A stretch of DNA of 57,456 bases from Chryseobacterium sp. SC28. GTDB taxonomy: Bacteria > Bacteroidota > Bacteroidia > Flavobacteriales > Weeksellaceae. Position numbers and translations under genes: made by a program. The stretch spans positions 1-57,456 of the forward strand of contig NZ_QOVY01000017.1 in assembly GCF_003932955.1 (NCBI RefSeq), given 5' to 3'. Below, piece by piece: positions 16,888-26,170 of this stretch (position 1 is the stretch's first letter; every line of letters begins with the position of its first letter). Below the pieces are notes generated by a model. That model was not told the DNA's origin. It saw nothing but the letters and a program-made list of their open reading frames with translations, and did not search any database.

Positions 16888-17442
16888 ATGAAAGTAACTT
16901 TATCCTCGTGCATCCTAAATTTCTGTGCCTCAGTCCTCCTGATTTCCTGCGCAAATTTTGGAGATGCTCTGCTGTACAAAAATCAAGACATCAAAGTTTC
17001 TAAGATAAAAACGGTTCTGTTTTTTAATCCGGAAGTTTTTCCCGACATCGATGAAATCAAAAAACCAACGTACGAGGCCTTTTACAGCGCAACGTCCGAC
17101 AAGATGAAATCTCTTGGCAACATCAACTATCTGCAAGTCGATACGCCGGTTTCTTTTGACACTGTAGATGTAAAAACGGTGACAGAACTTTGCCAGAACA
17201 ACAGTGCCGATGCGGCGGTGATCTCCAAAGTAAAGTATTTTAAAGTGGGATTGGGGTCTTATGTATTTTCCAACCAAGTGGTTGTGGGTATGAAACTTTA
17301 TGACGCCAAGGGAAATTTTATTTTGGAAACTTCCTACGACACGTACAAGGGAAACGGCAGATTACTCGGTACTGCGAAAAATTCGGTAATCATCGGAACC
17401 AAAGGCGCGATCCGAAAAATGAATAAGGAGTTGAGGAAATAA
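16888..17442 (+). CDS. Hypothetical lipoprotein
   Basis: A 184-residue protein counted from the ATG at 16888; a TTG four codons upstream is less likely because the ATG is followed at once by a good signal sequence. The lipobox LLISC gives Cys21. The mature part contains VSKIKTVLFFNPEVFPDID, then alternating strands and helices and a glycine-rich end with ATG-distal segment GTAKNSVIIGTKGAIRK. This resembles small lipoproteins that bind other envelope parts, but I do not recognise the family. It stands between polA and mgtE, divergent from polA and in line with mgtE. Confidence 0.7.
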   Translation: MKVTLSSCILNFCASVLLISCANFGDALLYKNQDIKVSKIKTVLFFNPEVFPDIDEIKKPTYEAFYSATSDKMKSLGNINYLQVDTPVSFDTVDVKTVTELCQNNSADAAVISKVKYFKVGLGSYVFSNQVVVGMKLYDAKGNFILETSYDTYKGNGRLLGTAKNSVIIGTKGAIRKMNKELRK

Positions 17443-17518
17443 TTTTCGATCTTTCTCTGTTCTACTTTTATTTCACATAATATTAATCTAATTCTAAAGA
17501 AAATCTTTTAGATTTTAA

Positions 17519-17526
17519 TACTTTTG
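17519..17526 (+). promoter_or_regulatory. -7 box of the mgtE promoter
   Basis: TACTTTTG matches TAnnTTTG exactly. Transcription would start about 7 bp further on, leaving a leader of only 15-35 nt before the mgtE coding region. No clear -33 TTTG was found at the usual distance. Confidence 0.55.
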
Positions 17527-17566
17527 CAAGGCAAAATTCTATACCATCGAGAATACGGAAATCATA

Positions 17567-18865
17567 TTGAATCCAGCCGACGTGGCAGAATCACTGAGCA
17601 AATTGCCGGTGAAAGAACGCTTGTTGGAATTTCTCAAACTCCCAAAATCTGAAAAGGCAGAAGTCTTTGCGCATTTAGATCCTGATTTCCAAGAAGAAAC
17701 GATCCGGAGCATGGCGAGCCACGAGGTTTCCGACATCCTCAACGAAATGTCGCCGGACGACCGTACCCAACTTTTCGAAGATTTTCCGGATGAACTGATC
17801 AAAACCTGTATCAACCTTCTGAATCCTCAAGAAAGACGGGTTGCGCTGAAACTTTTGGGCTACGAAGCGGATTCTATTGCCCGTTTGATGACGCCGTACT
17901 ATGTGCAGATCCGTAAAGAATGGACCGTAAAACGATGCTTCCAACAAATCAAAAAAGTCGGAAAGAAGGTGGAGACCCTCAATTTTCTTTATGTTGTAGA
18001 TGAGAAAAATATTCTGATCGATGACATTACAATCGGCGCGCTCCTGCTGGCTGACGAAGATCAACTGATTTCCGAACTCTGTGACCACCATTTTGTGGCC
18101 ATTACAACCACCACTTCCAAAGAAGATGCGGTGCCGTATTTTGAAAAATATGACCGAAGTGCCTTGCCGATTATCACAGAAAATGGCGTCTTGGTCGGGA
18201 TTGTTACGATAGACGATATCTTGGATCAAATCGAGCAACAAAACACCGAAGATATCCAGAAATTTGGAGGTTTGGAAGCCTTGGATATGCCTTATACGCA
18301 AACTTCCACTTTCGAAATGGTCAAAAAAAGGGGTTTTTGGTTAATTGTTCTTTTCATTTCAGAGATGTTGACGGCTTCTGCGATGGGGTATTTCGAGGAG
18401 GAGATTCAGAAGGCAGTTGTGCTCGCGCTTTTTGTGCCGCTGATCATTTCGAGCGGCGGCAATACCGGTTCGCAGGCGGCAACGCTGATTATCCGAGCGA
18501 TGGCACTTCAGGAAATTGGATTGAAAGACTGGTGGTACGTGATGAAAAAGGAAATTTTAACGGGAATTTTTCTGGGCAGTATTTTGGGAATTATCGGTTT
18601 TATGCGCATTGCATTTTGGCAAAAAGTGGGTCTTTTCAATTACGGAGAACATTGGGTGTATGTAGGATTGAGTATCGCATTTTCGCTAATGCTGATCGTA
18701 CTTTGGGGCACTATTTCGGGATCGATGGTGCCGTTTGTCCTCAAAAAGATGAAGCTAGATCCCGCCACCTCTTCTGCGCCATTCGTGGCAACGCTGGTGG
18801 ATGTCACCGGTCTAATAATTTATTTCTCTGTTGCGGGACTTTTTCTCACCGGGAAACTTCTCTAG
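17567..18865 (+). CDS. mgtE: Magnesium transporter MgtE
   Basis: A protein of about 432 residues with the MgtE layout: an acidic superhelical N domain (residues about 1-120), a tandem CBS pair (about 120-240, with [34 protein letters not shown]) and a C-terminal membrane part with five helices. The pore segment [20 protein letters not shown] is the family signature. The channel imports Mg2+ and closes when cytoplasmic Mg2+ binds the N and CBS domains. The first plausible start in frame is a TTG at 17567. The frame stays open upstream, and the codons from 17546 read [12 protein letters not shown], as homologs often begin MENTEI, so translation may start there from an ATC codon. I give the TTG as the conventional choice. 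Confidence 0.93.
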   Translation: MNPADVAESLSKLPVKERLLEFLKLPKSEKAEVFAHLDPDFQEETIRSMASHEVSDILNEMSPDDRTQLFEDFPDELIKTCINLLNPQERRVALKLLGYEADSIARLMTPYYVQIRKEWTVKRCFQQIKKVGKKVETLNFLYVVDEKNILIDDITIGALLLADEDQLISELCDHHFVAITTTTSKEDAVPYFEKYDRSALPIITENGVLVGIVTIDDILDQIEQQNTEDIQKFGGLEALDMPYTQTSTFEMVKKRGFWLIVLFISEMLTASAMGYFEEEIQKAVVLALFVPLIISSGGNTGSQAATLIIRAMALQEIGLKDWWYVMKKEILTGIFLGSILGIIGFMRIAFWQKVGLFNYGEHWVYVGLSIAFSLMLIVLWGTISGSMVPFVLKKMKLDPATSSAPFVATLVDVTGLIIYFSVAGLFLTGKLL

Positions 18866-18906
18866 TCTTGTTGAATTAAATCAAAAATCTTCAATCTTGG
18901 CGAAGC

Positions 18907-18973
18907 GCGCCCCGGCCTGAGTGGAGCTCATCCGCCGCAGGCGGATAGCGGGAACGGAGGACGGAAAAGGCGC
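18907..18973. repeat. Interspersed GC-rich palindromic repeat, copy A
   Basis: A 67-bp GC-rich block in an AT-rich gap. The outer arms GCGCC (18907-18911) and GGCGC (18969-18973) pair, and the inner arms ATCCGCC and GGCGGAT (18930-18946, loop GCA) form a strong hairpin. The core shares CCCCGnnnnKAGTGGAnnnC and CGGATAGCGGGAA with a second copy at 45892-46000, while the hairpin sequence differs. It lies between convergent mgtE and ppa, where it may act in transcription ending or RNA stability. Confidence 0.75.
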
Positions 18974-18990
18974 CCAAATAAAAACAAATA

Positions 18991-19018
18991 AAATGGCCAC
19001 CTCAGAAAGATGGCATTT
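18991..19018 (-). terminator. Terminator-like hairpin after ppa
   Basis: AAATGGCCAC and the later GATGGCATTT form an imperfect stem about 20 bp beyond the pyrophosphatase stop. On the minus strand it is followed by a T-rich stretch. The mismatch makes it a weaker call than the other terminators here. Confidence 0.55.
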
Positions 19019-19037
19019 TGTACTGGTAATCGGTAAT

Positions 19038-19649
19038 TTATTTTACAAAATTGTCGGCATAGTCTTGTTGTGAAGCCAAGATGACTTTTTTGGCTTGATC
19101 TGCGTCATAAATCAAATCGATTTTTACTTTGGCCGGCTCGGTCGGCAAGTTTTTGTAACTCAAGAAATAATGCAAAAGTCGGTTGACTTGGGCAGTCGGC
19201 AACTCAGAAATATCTCTGATGTGGCCATATACCTGATCTTCCACCAAAACTGAGATAATCTTGTCATCGGCTTCGCCTTTATCAATCATTTGAAAACCTC
19301 CGATGGGAATTGCTTCCAACAGAATATTGCCCGACGTGAAATTGTGCGAACTGAGAACGCAGATGTCCAAAGGGTCGTGATCGCCCTCTGTGACGCCGAT
19401 GGCGCCGGTGGCTACTGCCAAGTTCTTCACTTCTTCTTCGCAATAGGTTCGCGGCACAAAGCCATACATTGCAGGGATGATGTTGGAGAATTTTTGTGGT
19501 CGATCTACTTTTAAATAGCCGCTTTCTTTATCTACTTCGTATTTGATGGTATCCGACGGGACTATTTCTACGAAAACGTTGACCACTTCCGGAGCGTTCT
19601 CGCCGGCTGAAATCCCGTGCCACGGATGGGCTTTAAAATTTGGAATCAT
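19038..19649 (-). CDS. ppa: Inorganic pyrophosphatase, family I
   Basis: A 203-residue soluble pyrophosphatase. The signature DHDPLD (residues 90-95) supplies the metal-binding aspartates, and the neighbouring segment GFVPRTYCEEE carries the substrate-binding part. It hydrolyses pyrophosphate to two phosphates and pulls biosynthetic reactions forward in the cytoplasm. The N-terminus (AHPWHGISAG) is the form found in Bacteroidetes. The gene lies 15 bp after a small membrane protein gene on the same strand, so the two may be co-transcribed. Confidence 0.95.
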   Translation of the reverse strand: MIPNFKAHPWHGISAGENAPEVVNVFVEIVPSDTIKYEVDKESGYLKVDRPQKFSNIIPAMYGFVPRTYCEEEVKNLAVATGAIGVTEGDHDPLDICVLSSHNFTSGNILLEAIPIGGFQMIDKGEADDKIISVLVEDQVYGHIRDISELPTAQVNRLLHYFLSYKNLPTEPAKVKIDLIYDADQAKKVILASQQDYADNFVK

Positions 19650-19664
19650 TTGTTTTTCTGGGTT

Positions 19665-20195
19665 TTATGTTATTTTGTTAAGTTCTTTTCTGAGGTTGTC
19701 GATGGTATCTGCGATGTAATCCGGAGCGTTTAGATAATCCATCAGAAAAATAGTTTTGAAATCTTCCAGCGACGAGTTTTCAGTCAGACTTTCATAAGTT
19801 TTGCGAAGACTTTGCAGGATATTGTTCTTGCACGTGACGATGTCTTGCCAGGAGGATTTCGAAATATAAAGTTGCTGGGAAGCATTGTAATCAAATTCCT
19901 CGAGGATGTTTTTTTCCGTCAGGAACACAAACTCGTGAGGTTGCAGGTTTTTATCAAATTTCATCACAAGATTCGAAGGTTTCAAGCGTTCCAGAAAAAG
20001 CGTCATCCTTTCCAAAGCTTGAACCTTGATCGCGCTGTTGTTTTTTGCCGCCAAGAAATTGATTTCCTGTTTTTTTAATTTCACAAAATCGTAAACGAAT
20101 TTCCTGGCAAAGACCAGAAATGGCAAAGCAATGATTACCGCAAAAGCATAAGGCAAATAATCTGAGTCAAACATATTTTCGAGATCGGATTGCAA
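19665..20195 (-). CDS. Hypothetical single-pass membrane protein
   Basis: A 176-residue protein with one transmembrane helix near residues 15-32 (YAFAVIIALPFLVFARKFVY) and a cytoplasmic part rich in Lys, Glu and Leu that looks helical. It resembles an uncharacterised family found only in Bacteroidetes; no enzyme motif is visible. It starts 2 bp after the stop of the acyltransferase-like gene upstream and ends 15 bp before ppa, so it probably belongs to a short operon with both. Confidence 0.7.
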   Translation of the reverse strand: MQSDLENMFDSDYLPYAFAVIIALPFLVFARKFVYDFVKLKKQEINFLAAKNNSAIKVQALERMTLFLERLKPSNLVMKFDKNLQPHEFVFLTEKNILEEFDYNASQQLYISKSSWQDIVTCKNNILQSLRKTYESLTENSSLEDFKTIFLMDYLNAPDYIADTIDNLRKELNKIT

Positions 20196-20197
20196 TA

Positions 20198-21079
20198 TTA
20201 AGAAATTTTTAGGAAGTTTTTGATGATATCTCTTTTACTGTTTCCAATAAAAGGATACTCTTGAAGCTCTGCACCGAAACTTTTAAAAAATACCTCGATA
20301 CCGCGAAGGCTTCCGCCCATAAAATTGAACGCTTTTGATTGGATGTTAAGTTCTAAAATCCGGTCTATCAAAAACGAGGCGCCGTTATGAATTCTGAACT
20401 CGTCATTGTTGATTAATCCAAGCAGTGAATACGACGTCTCATCATCGATTAATACGGCAATATTCGTCAATTGATTTTCGAAATAACTGCCGTAGAGTCT
20501 CAATTGCTTATGTTGCTCAAGAAAAAAAAGATATTCGATGAAAAATCTGATATCCGATTCTTTTTCGAGTCCTTTGAAGTTATTTTTAATAAACTCCAAA
20601 GTAGATTCTTGAAGTGTAAGAACTTTAAAATCAAGATGCTGCGACATTTTGACAGTGGACTTTCGGCCTTTAAAATATTTCTTGCGCCTCAGGAAAGCAT
20701 ATTCCTGAACGGGAATAACGTAATTTTTCTTTTTAAAGAATGGACTTTCAAATTCATTATGAAAATTAAACGCATAGTTCCACACCGTATAGTTTTGTTT
20801 TAAATATCTGAAAAATGCTTCGTTAATTTTTTTATCCGAGTTTCCAAAAATCCCCAATTGTTGGCAGAACAAGGGCATCAAAACGATTTTGACAAAGGCT
20901 TTTTTGATGAACGGAACCGGCATTGCCGCTTCATAATCTCCGTAAACCAAAAGCTCCCAGTTTTTGCTCAAAAAATCGAGGTTTTCTTTTTGGCAGTAGA
21001 AATTTTTCTGAACAGAATTTTCTATGCAATGGCTATATTTTTCAAAGTTAATGTCTTGATATTTAATTCGTTTGATCAT
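20198..21079 (-). CDS. GNAT/FemAB-like acyltransferase, hypothetical
   Basis: A 293-residue cytoplasmic protein. The last third resembles the acyl-CoA binding half of GNAT or FemAB-type transferases: YSLLGLINNDEFRIHNGASF, then a helix and FNFMGGSLRGIEVFFKSFG, the last being the usual end of the fold in flavobacterial members. The N-terminal part contains many aromatic residues and may recognise the acceptor. Substrate and product are unknown. It starts 1 bp after the radC stop and ends 2 bp before the next gene, so it is part of a compact run. Confidence 0.65.
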   Translation of the reverse strand: MIKRIKYQDINFEKYSHCIENSVQKNFYCQKENLDFLSKNWELLVYGDYEAAMPVPFIKKAFVKIVLMPLFCQQLGIFGNSDKKINEAFFRYLKQNYTVWNYAFNFHNEFESPFFKKKNYVIPVQEYAFLRRKKYFKGRKSTVKMSQHLDFKVLTLQESTLEFIKNNFKGLEKESDIRFFIEYLFFLEQHKQLRLYGSYFENQLTNIAVLIDDETSYSLLGLINNDEFRIHNGASFLIDRILELNIQSKAFNFMGGSLRGIEVFFKSFGAELQEYPFIGNSKRDIIKNFLKIS

Positions 21080-21080
21080 T

Positions 21081-21758
21081 TCACAAGAGGCCTTCGTCTA
21101 TAAAACTATAATAACCGTTCTGCGTGAGAATCAGATGATCCAGCAGGTCGATATTCAGTAAGTTCCCTGCTTCCCTGATCTTCTGAGTCAAATTGAGATC
21201 TTGCTGGCTCGGTTTTAGGCTGCCGGCAGGATGGTTGTGCGCCACGACAATTCTGGTAGAAAAATGTTCCAAAGCCGTTTTGAAAATCACGCGCACATCG
21301 ACTGCCGAACTATCGATACCGCCTCGAAAAAGACAGGCTTTGTACAAAACTTTGTTCTGATGATTGAGGAAAATAACCCAAAACTCTTCCGTAGAAAGAT
21401 GAGACAAATGCGTTTCCAATATCTCATAACTGTCTTTGCTGCTGGTGATCTGCGATCGTTCCAAAACTTCCTGTTGCGATCGCCTGGTCCCGATTTCCAG
21501 AGCCGTAGCAATAGAAATGGCTTTGGCCTCGCCAACGCCTTTGAACTTTGTCAAATCTTTAATTGATAATTGACTTAGTCGGTGCCAATTGTTTTCCACC
21601 GAGTTCAAAATCCTTCTTGCCAATTCCACCGCAGATTCTTCCTTATTTCCGCTTCCCATAATGATGGCCAACAGCTCCGAATCCGAAACTGCCGACTTTC
21701 CTTTCAACAGGAATTTTTCTCTTGGGCGGTCGTCTTCCGCAAGGGATTTGATGCTCAT
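21081..21758 (-). CDS. radC: RadC family JAB-domain protein
   Basis: A 225-residue protein from the ATG at 21758, chosen because family members begin MSIKSLAEDDRPREK; an upstream ATG would overlap the ABC gene. A helix-hairpin-helix motif (FKGVGEAKA, residues 72-80) is followed by the JAB metalloprotease-like domain with VAHNHPAGS (His174, His176) and Asp187, so the zinc ligands are present. The name comes from a supposed role in DNA repair that has been withdrawn for E. coli; the true role is uncertain and may involve nucleic acid processing. It lies 34 bp after the ABC ATPase gene. Confidence 0.92.
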   Translation of the reverse strand: MSIKSLAEDDRPREKFLLKGKSAVSDSELLAIIMGSGNKEESAVELARRILNSVENNWHRLSQLSIKDLTKFKGVGEAKAISIATALEIGTRRSQQEVLERSQITSSKDSYEILETHLSHLSTEEFWVIFLNHQNKVLYKACLFRGGIDSSAVDVRVIFKTALEHFSTRIVVAHNHPAGSLKPSQQDLNLTQKIREAGNLLNIDLLDHLILTQNGYYSFIDEGLL

Positions 21759-21792
21759 TTTAATACCTTTGAAATGATTTTTTAATTTTTCA

Positions 21793-22461
21793 TCATAAAA
21801 GAATCTGCCCATCTTTCATCACCAGCTTTCTGTCCGTACTTTCCGCCAAAACAGCGTTGTGCGTCACAATCACGAAGGTTTGATCATACTTATCCCTCAA
21901 ATCAAAAAATAATTGATGAAGGGCATCGGCATTTTTGGAATCGAGATTTCCCGTAGGTTCATCGGCGTAGATGATTTTTGGAGAATTAATCAAAGCCCTC
22001 GCCACGGCCACTCTCTGAGATTCACCGCCGGAAAGCTGCGACGGCTTGTGATGCAGTCGGCTGGCAATATTGAGATCTTCGAAGAGTGAATACGCTTTTT
22101 CCAAAACTTCTTTCTCAGGAATTCCGCCAATTCTCGATGGCAAAAGGACATTTTCCAGCGCCGTAAATTCGGGCAAAAGTTGATGATTCTGAAACACAAA
22201 ACCTATATTTTTGTTCCTGAATTTTGATAATTCTCGGTCTTTCATTTTCAGAAAACTATTGCCATCGAGCCTGATATCGGTCTCATATTTTTCGGGATCT
22301 GAAGGATTGTCCAGAGTGCCGAGAATCTGCAGTAGCGTCGATTTTCCTGCGCCCGATTCGCCCACGATGGAGACCACTTCTGCCGGTTTTATCACGATAT
22401 CAACGCCTTTCAGGACTTCCAGAGTTCCGTAGAATTTATGTATGTTTTTTGCTCGAATCAT
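21793..22461 (-). CDS. lolD: ABC transporter ATPase of the LolD/MacB type
   Basis: A 222-residue ATPase from the ATG at 22461; a start eight codons upstream gives an extension without homology to the family. It shows the Walker A GESGAGKS (34-41), the signature LSGGESQR (143-150) and Walker B IIYADEP (163-169), followed by TGNLDSKN, a hallmark of the LolD/FtsE/MacB group. Such ATPases drive lipoprotein release from the inner membrane or similar extrusion work. The partner permease is not adjacent, as is frequent for lolD in Flavobacteria. The specific partner is therefore inferred. Confidence 0.88.
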   Translation of the reverse strand: MIRAKNIHKFYGTLEVLKGVDIVIKPAEVVSIVGESGAGKSTLLQILGTLDNPSDPEKYETDIRLDGNSFLKMKDRELSKFRNKNIGFVFQNHQLLPEFTALENVLLPSRIGGIPEKEVLEKAYSLFEDLNIASRLHHKPSQLSGGESQRVAVARALINSPKIIYADEPTGNLDSKNADALHQLFFDLRDKYDQTFVIVTHNAVLAESTDRKLVMKDGQILL

Positions 22462-22523
22462 AGTATTGCTTTTGGCTTCCGGCAACTTGCTTTTCGCTTT
22501 TTTGTTAATATTAAAAAACTACG

Positions 22524-22655
22524 AACCACAAAGTCACAATAGTTTTTCTTGCTTCTTAAGATTTTCAAAAGTTAAAAATCTTGATATCAAAAGGATGCTT
22601 TTTTGTTCTTTCGTAAAGAACTTATTTACTTAATTCTTTTGTAACTTTTGTGGTT
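22524..22655. repeat. MITE-like element with imperfect terminal inverted repeats
   Basis: A 132-bp non-coding block. Its ends AACCACAAAGTCACAA (22524-22539) and TTGTAACTTTTGTGGTT (22639-22655) are inverted repeats with one mismatch and one extra base. Inside are two more palindromes: AAGATTTT/AAAATCTT (22558-22582) and GTTCTTT/AAAGAAC (22605-22621). No reading frame is present. The shape is that of a small non-autonomous mobile element or a structured RNA element; similar sequences are common between genes of Flavobacteria. Confidence 0.65.
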
Positions 22656-22716
22656 AAAAATCAATTTTGAATTTTTTTACTTTATTCTTGTTTCTTTTCA
22701 ACTTTTATCTTGCCTC

Positions 22717-25044
22717 TTAAATTTTTGTCAATTTAGCAAATTTCAATATTAGATTTTTCTCGCCTTCATTTTTGAAAATCACTTTCGCTTTGATGTTTTG
22801 AGGATCGGTGCCGTCCAAAAACTTCACTTCTCCAACGCCAAAACGGTCGTGACGCACCAGATCGCCCACTTCGATATTTTCCGAAGATTGCCCGGCAGGA
22901 TTAATGATTCTCGCCGTCGCAACGGGTTTCAATTGTTTTGGAAGCGGCGCATTTACATTCTTTTCCAATGTTTTTTTCTCTTCTTTCTTTTTGAAAAATC
23001 TGGGCTCGGAAGGCCCATCGTCAAAGATAGTGGAATCCAGTCCGGAACGGTTCACAAACTGGAGTTCCGTCACAGGATTGATCATTTCCAGATATTTTGG
23101 ATCTACCTCGCTCAGGAATCTCGACGGCTCGGCATCGGTAATTTTCCCCCATTGAAATCTGGAAACGGCGTAGCTGAAAAATACTTGCTTCTCTGCCCTC
23201 GTCAACGCGACGTAGAAAAGCCGTCTTTCTTCCTCCAGTTCTTCTCTCGTAGAACTGCTCATAAAACTGGGAAAAAGATTTTCTTCCAACCCAACTAAAT
23301 GAACCACAGGGAATTCCAAACCTTTGGAGAGGTGGATGGTCATCAGCGATACTTTGTCTCGGTCATCGTCTTTATCATTCTGAGTATCGGCAGAGAGCGC
23401 AATATTCTCCATAAAATTGGACAAACTGGGGTCGCCCTCCTCTATTTGCGTTTGCTCATCGATGAAACCTTGCATCGAGTTCAGCAATTCCTGAATATTT
23501 TCCACTCTGGAAACGCCTTCCGGGGTTTGATCTTCTTTCAGCAAATTGATTAGGCCGCTTCGTTTCGCCACTTCCATCGCCACATCGTAAACGTTTTCGG
23601 TTTTCAGCATCACTTGGAACGCTTTGATCATCGCCCAAAAATCATTAAGCTTGGTCAATACACCATTGTTCAAACCTAATTGAGGCGCATAAAACCCGAG
23701 ATTATCCAAAACCTGACTGACAGAAATGTTCTGAGAATCTGCAAAAACGACTAATTTATTTTGAGTCGTTTCGCCAATGCCTCTTGCCGGAAAATTGATA
23801 ATTCTAAACAAAGCTTCCGAATCATTTTCGTTGACCAAAAGCCGCAGATAAGCCAGTAAATCTTTCACTTCTTTCCTTTGGTAGAAAGACAATCCGCCAT
23901 ATACGCGGTAGGGAATATTCTTTTTTCTGAGCGCATCTTCAAAGGCTCTGGTTTGCGAATTGGTTCTGTAGAGAATCGCAAAATCGGAGAAATGGTGTTG
24001 TTGCGTATTGTGTAATTCAAAAATATTAGCCGCCACAAAATTGGCTTCGTCGGCATCGGAAAGGCTGCGATAAACTTTGATTTTTTCGCCAATTTCGTTC
24101 TCGCTAAAGACATTTTTTTTGAACTGCTGCACGTTTTTGGAAATCACGGCATTCGCTGCATCCACGATATTCTGGGTCGAACGATAGTTCTGTTCCAGAG
24201 ACACCGTCACCGCATCGGGATAATCTTTTTTGAAATTGAGAATGTTGTAAATATTCGCACCTCGGAAGGAATAGATCGATTGCGCATCGTCTCCAACCAC
24301 GCAGATATTTTCAAATTTTGAGGCTAAAGCCTTGACAATCAAATACTGGGAATGATTGGTGTCCTGATACTCATCGACCAAAATATATCGAAATCTGTCT
24401 TGATATTTGGCCAAAACTTCCGGAAACCGCGTCAATAACTCATTGGTTCTCAACAGCAAATCGTCGAAATCCATCGCGCCGTTTCGGAAACAAACCTCTA
24501 CATATTTTCTGTAAATCTCACCGATTAGTTTCAGATTCGCCTTTTCATCTGCTTCCATTAGTTCTGGATTATTGAAATAAGCGTGAACGGTGATGAGATT
24601 ATTTTTGTACTGCGAAATTCTGGAAAGCACTTTTTTGGGTTTGTATATTTCCGCATCGATGTTCAGTTCCTTGATGACCTTCTTCATCACATTGAGCGCG
24701 TCCTGAGAATCGTAAATGGTAAAGTTGGATGGAAAACCGAGATAATGCGCCTCGCTTCTCAACATCCTAGCAAAAACGGAGTGAAAAGTTCCCATCCAGA
24801 GGGATTTTGCATCGCTATGGCCTACGACTCTCGCGATGCGTTCTTTCATCTCCTTGGCGGCTTTGTTGGTAAAGGTGAGGGCCAAAATATTAAAAGGATC
24901 CACCCCGTTGGTAATGAGATGGGCAATCCGCATCGTGAGAACCCTGGTCTTGCCGGAACCTGCGCCTGCCAAAACCATCAACGGCCCTTGCAATGTGGTA
25001 ACTGCCTCAAGCTGAGGCTCATTCAATCCTTTCAGATAATCCAT
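22717..25044 (-). CDS. uvrD: UvrD/PcrA-type ATP-dependent DNA helicase
   Basis: A 775-residue superfamily 1 helicase. Walker A AGAGSGKT is at residues 26-33; further motifs are LVDEYQDTNHSQY (II), QSIYSFRGA (III), LEQNYRSTQNI (IV), LMTIHLSKGLEFPVV (V) and LFYVALTRAEKQV (VI). The C-terminal tail contains DLVRHDRFGVGEV, a short Tudor-like domain found in PcrA/UvrD that binds RNA polymerase. It unwinds DNA 3' to 5' in nucleotide excision and mismatch repair and clears stalled complexes. Length is normal and the gene stands alone. Confidence 0.96.
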   Translation of the reverse strand: MDYLKGLNEPQLEAVTTLQGPLMVLAGAGSGKTRVLTMRIAHLITNGVDPFNILALTFTNKAAKEMKERIARVVGHSDAKSLWMGTFHSVFARMLRSEAHYLGFPSNFTIYDSQDALNVMKKVIKELNIDAEIYKPKKVLSRISQYKNNLITVHAYFNNPELMEADEKANLKLIGEIYRKYVEVCFRNGAMDFDDLLLRTNELLTRFPEVLAKYQDRFRYILVDEYQDTNHSQYLIVKALASKFENICVVGDDAQSIYSFRGANIYNILNFKKDYPDAVTVSLEQNYRSTQNIVDAANAVISKNVQQFKKNVFSENEIGEKIKVYRSLSDADEANFVAANIFELHNTQQHHFSDFAILYRTNSQTRAFEDALRKKNIPYRVYGGLSFYQRKEVKDLLAYLRLLVNENDSEALFRIINFPARGIGETTQNKLVVFADSQNISVSQVLDNLGFYAPQLGLNNGVLTKLNDFWAMIKAFQVMLKTENVYDVAMEVAKRSGLINLLKEDQTPEGVSRVENIQELLNSMQGFIDEQTQIEEGDPSLSNFMENIALSADTQNDKDDDRDKVSLMTIHLSKGLEFPVVHLVGLEENLFPSFMSSSTREELEEERRLFYVALTRAEKQVFFSYAVSRFQWGKITDAEPSRFLSEVDPKYLEMINPVTELQFVNRSGLDSTIFDDGPSEPRFFKKKEEKKTLEKNVNAPLPKQLKPVATARIINPAGQSSENIEVGDLVRHDRFGVGEVKFLDGTDPQNIKAKVIFKNEGEKNLILKFAKLTKI

Positions 25045-25126
25045 TCCAAACTCAAAAATTAAGATAACAAAAATAGCGAATTTTCCGGGAAGTTTTAATC
25101 TTTTAGTGATTCAATCTGGCAAGCAG

Positions 25127-26170
25127 CTAAAGCGTGTTTAGAAATAATTGCAGACGCCGGCTAATACTTTCTTTTGAAAAGGGACTGAAATCAAATCTTT
25201 GATTTTTGAGTTCCGAAAATTGCGTTTGCAAATCTGGTTTTTCCTCAATTATAAACGGCAAATCCGCACGATATGCCGGCGGGAAAATGGCTGGTTTACC
25301 ATATTTGATGGCATCTCCAATGTTTCCGCTGATTTTCGTGAGGCCGTAGATTTCTTTGATCGAAAAAAATTGGGTTTCGGTTTGAATGGGGCAATATAGA
25401 ACATCCGCTTTCAGCATTTGTTTGTCAAAATATTTTTGCGAAATTTTTTCCGTAAAGTATTTAATATTAATAAATTGAGGCAGTTGATCAGAAATTGACT
25501 TTAATACTTCCAATTCTCTGCCCGCGGCTTTTCCCAAAAGTATAATATCATAATTTTGACCAATATTTTTGAAATTTTTAAGTTTTGCCAACAACGAATT
25601 GTAATCTCTTCTTTTCTGCGAAACTTCCCCCGGAACAACAACTGTAATGACATCATTTTCAGAAACTTGACTGTCAAATTGATTAAAAAAAAGAGGAAAA
25701 AACTTGAGCTTATTCTTTTTGGCCATCGCTTCATCTATTCCCAAAAGGTATTTCGCTTTCCGATAGAGGCTTGGCGCTTCCAAAAGACCTTCTTTTAGAA
25801 ATAATTTCAGCCGGTACTGTTGGTCTTTTTTGAAAATACTTTGGAACAAAATCCATTTGGAGGTTTTGGCAAAAGTGAGATTGTGAACCACTATTGCGGT
25901 ATTGAAGCGCTCCACAACAGATTTGTAAAAAATAAAATGCCGGTGAACCGTTCCGATAATCACAAGGTCATATTTTTTATTTGCCAAAGTTTCAGAAAGC
26001 TGGGAATATTCTGTAAGAAAGATATTTTCCTCATGAATGTCGAGAAATTTAAAGATCTTTTCGGAAAAATAAAAATCGACATCAAAATCTTCCGAATCTT
26101 TGGTCAGTTTATAAAAACTGGCAGCCAATTCGGCGTGCGTATCGAGTTCTATGTAAGCGATTTTTTTCAT
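25127..26170 (-). CDS. Putative GT-B fold glycosyltransferase
   Basis: A 347-residue protein from the ATG at 26170, which overlaps the stop of the GT2 gene by 4 bp (ATGA); the longer form would begin inside that gene. It starts with a Rossmann-like strand (MKKIAYIEL) and has a second half with VITVVVPGEVSQKRRDYNSL and a late segment SGNIGDAIKYGKPAIFPPAY, which recall the donor-binding half of GT-B transferases. No family-specific motif is conserved well enough to name the sugar. It is the third gene of a run methyltransferase, GT2, this gene, so it may take part in making a surface or protein-linked glycan. Confidence 0.62.
   Translation of the reverse strand: MKKIAYIELDTHAELAASFYKLTKDSEDFDVDFYFSEKIFKFLDIHEENIFLTEYSQLSETLANKKYDLVIIGTVHRHFIFYKSVVERFNTAIVVHNLTFAKTSKWILFQSIFKKDQQYRLKLFLKEGLLEAPSLYRKAKYLLGIDEAMAKKNKLKFFPLFFNQFDSQVSENDVITVVVPGEVSQKRRDYNSLLAKLKNFKNIGQNYDIILLGKAAGRELEVLKSISDQLPQFINIKYFTEKISQKYFDKQMLKADVLYCPIQTETQFFSIKEIYGLTKISGNIGDAIKYGKPAIFPPAYRADLPFIIEEKPDLQTQFSELKNQRFDFSPFSKESISRRLQLFLNTL

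Noticed and set aside
21759-21812. Longer RadC start
   Set aside because: The extra 18 residues overlap the ABC ATPase gene and do not resemble the conserved RadC N-terminus, which begins at 21758.
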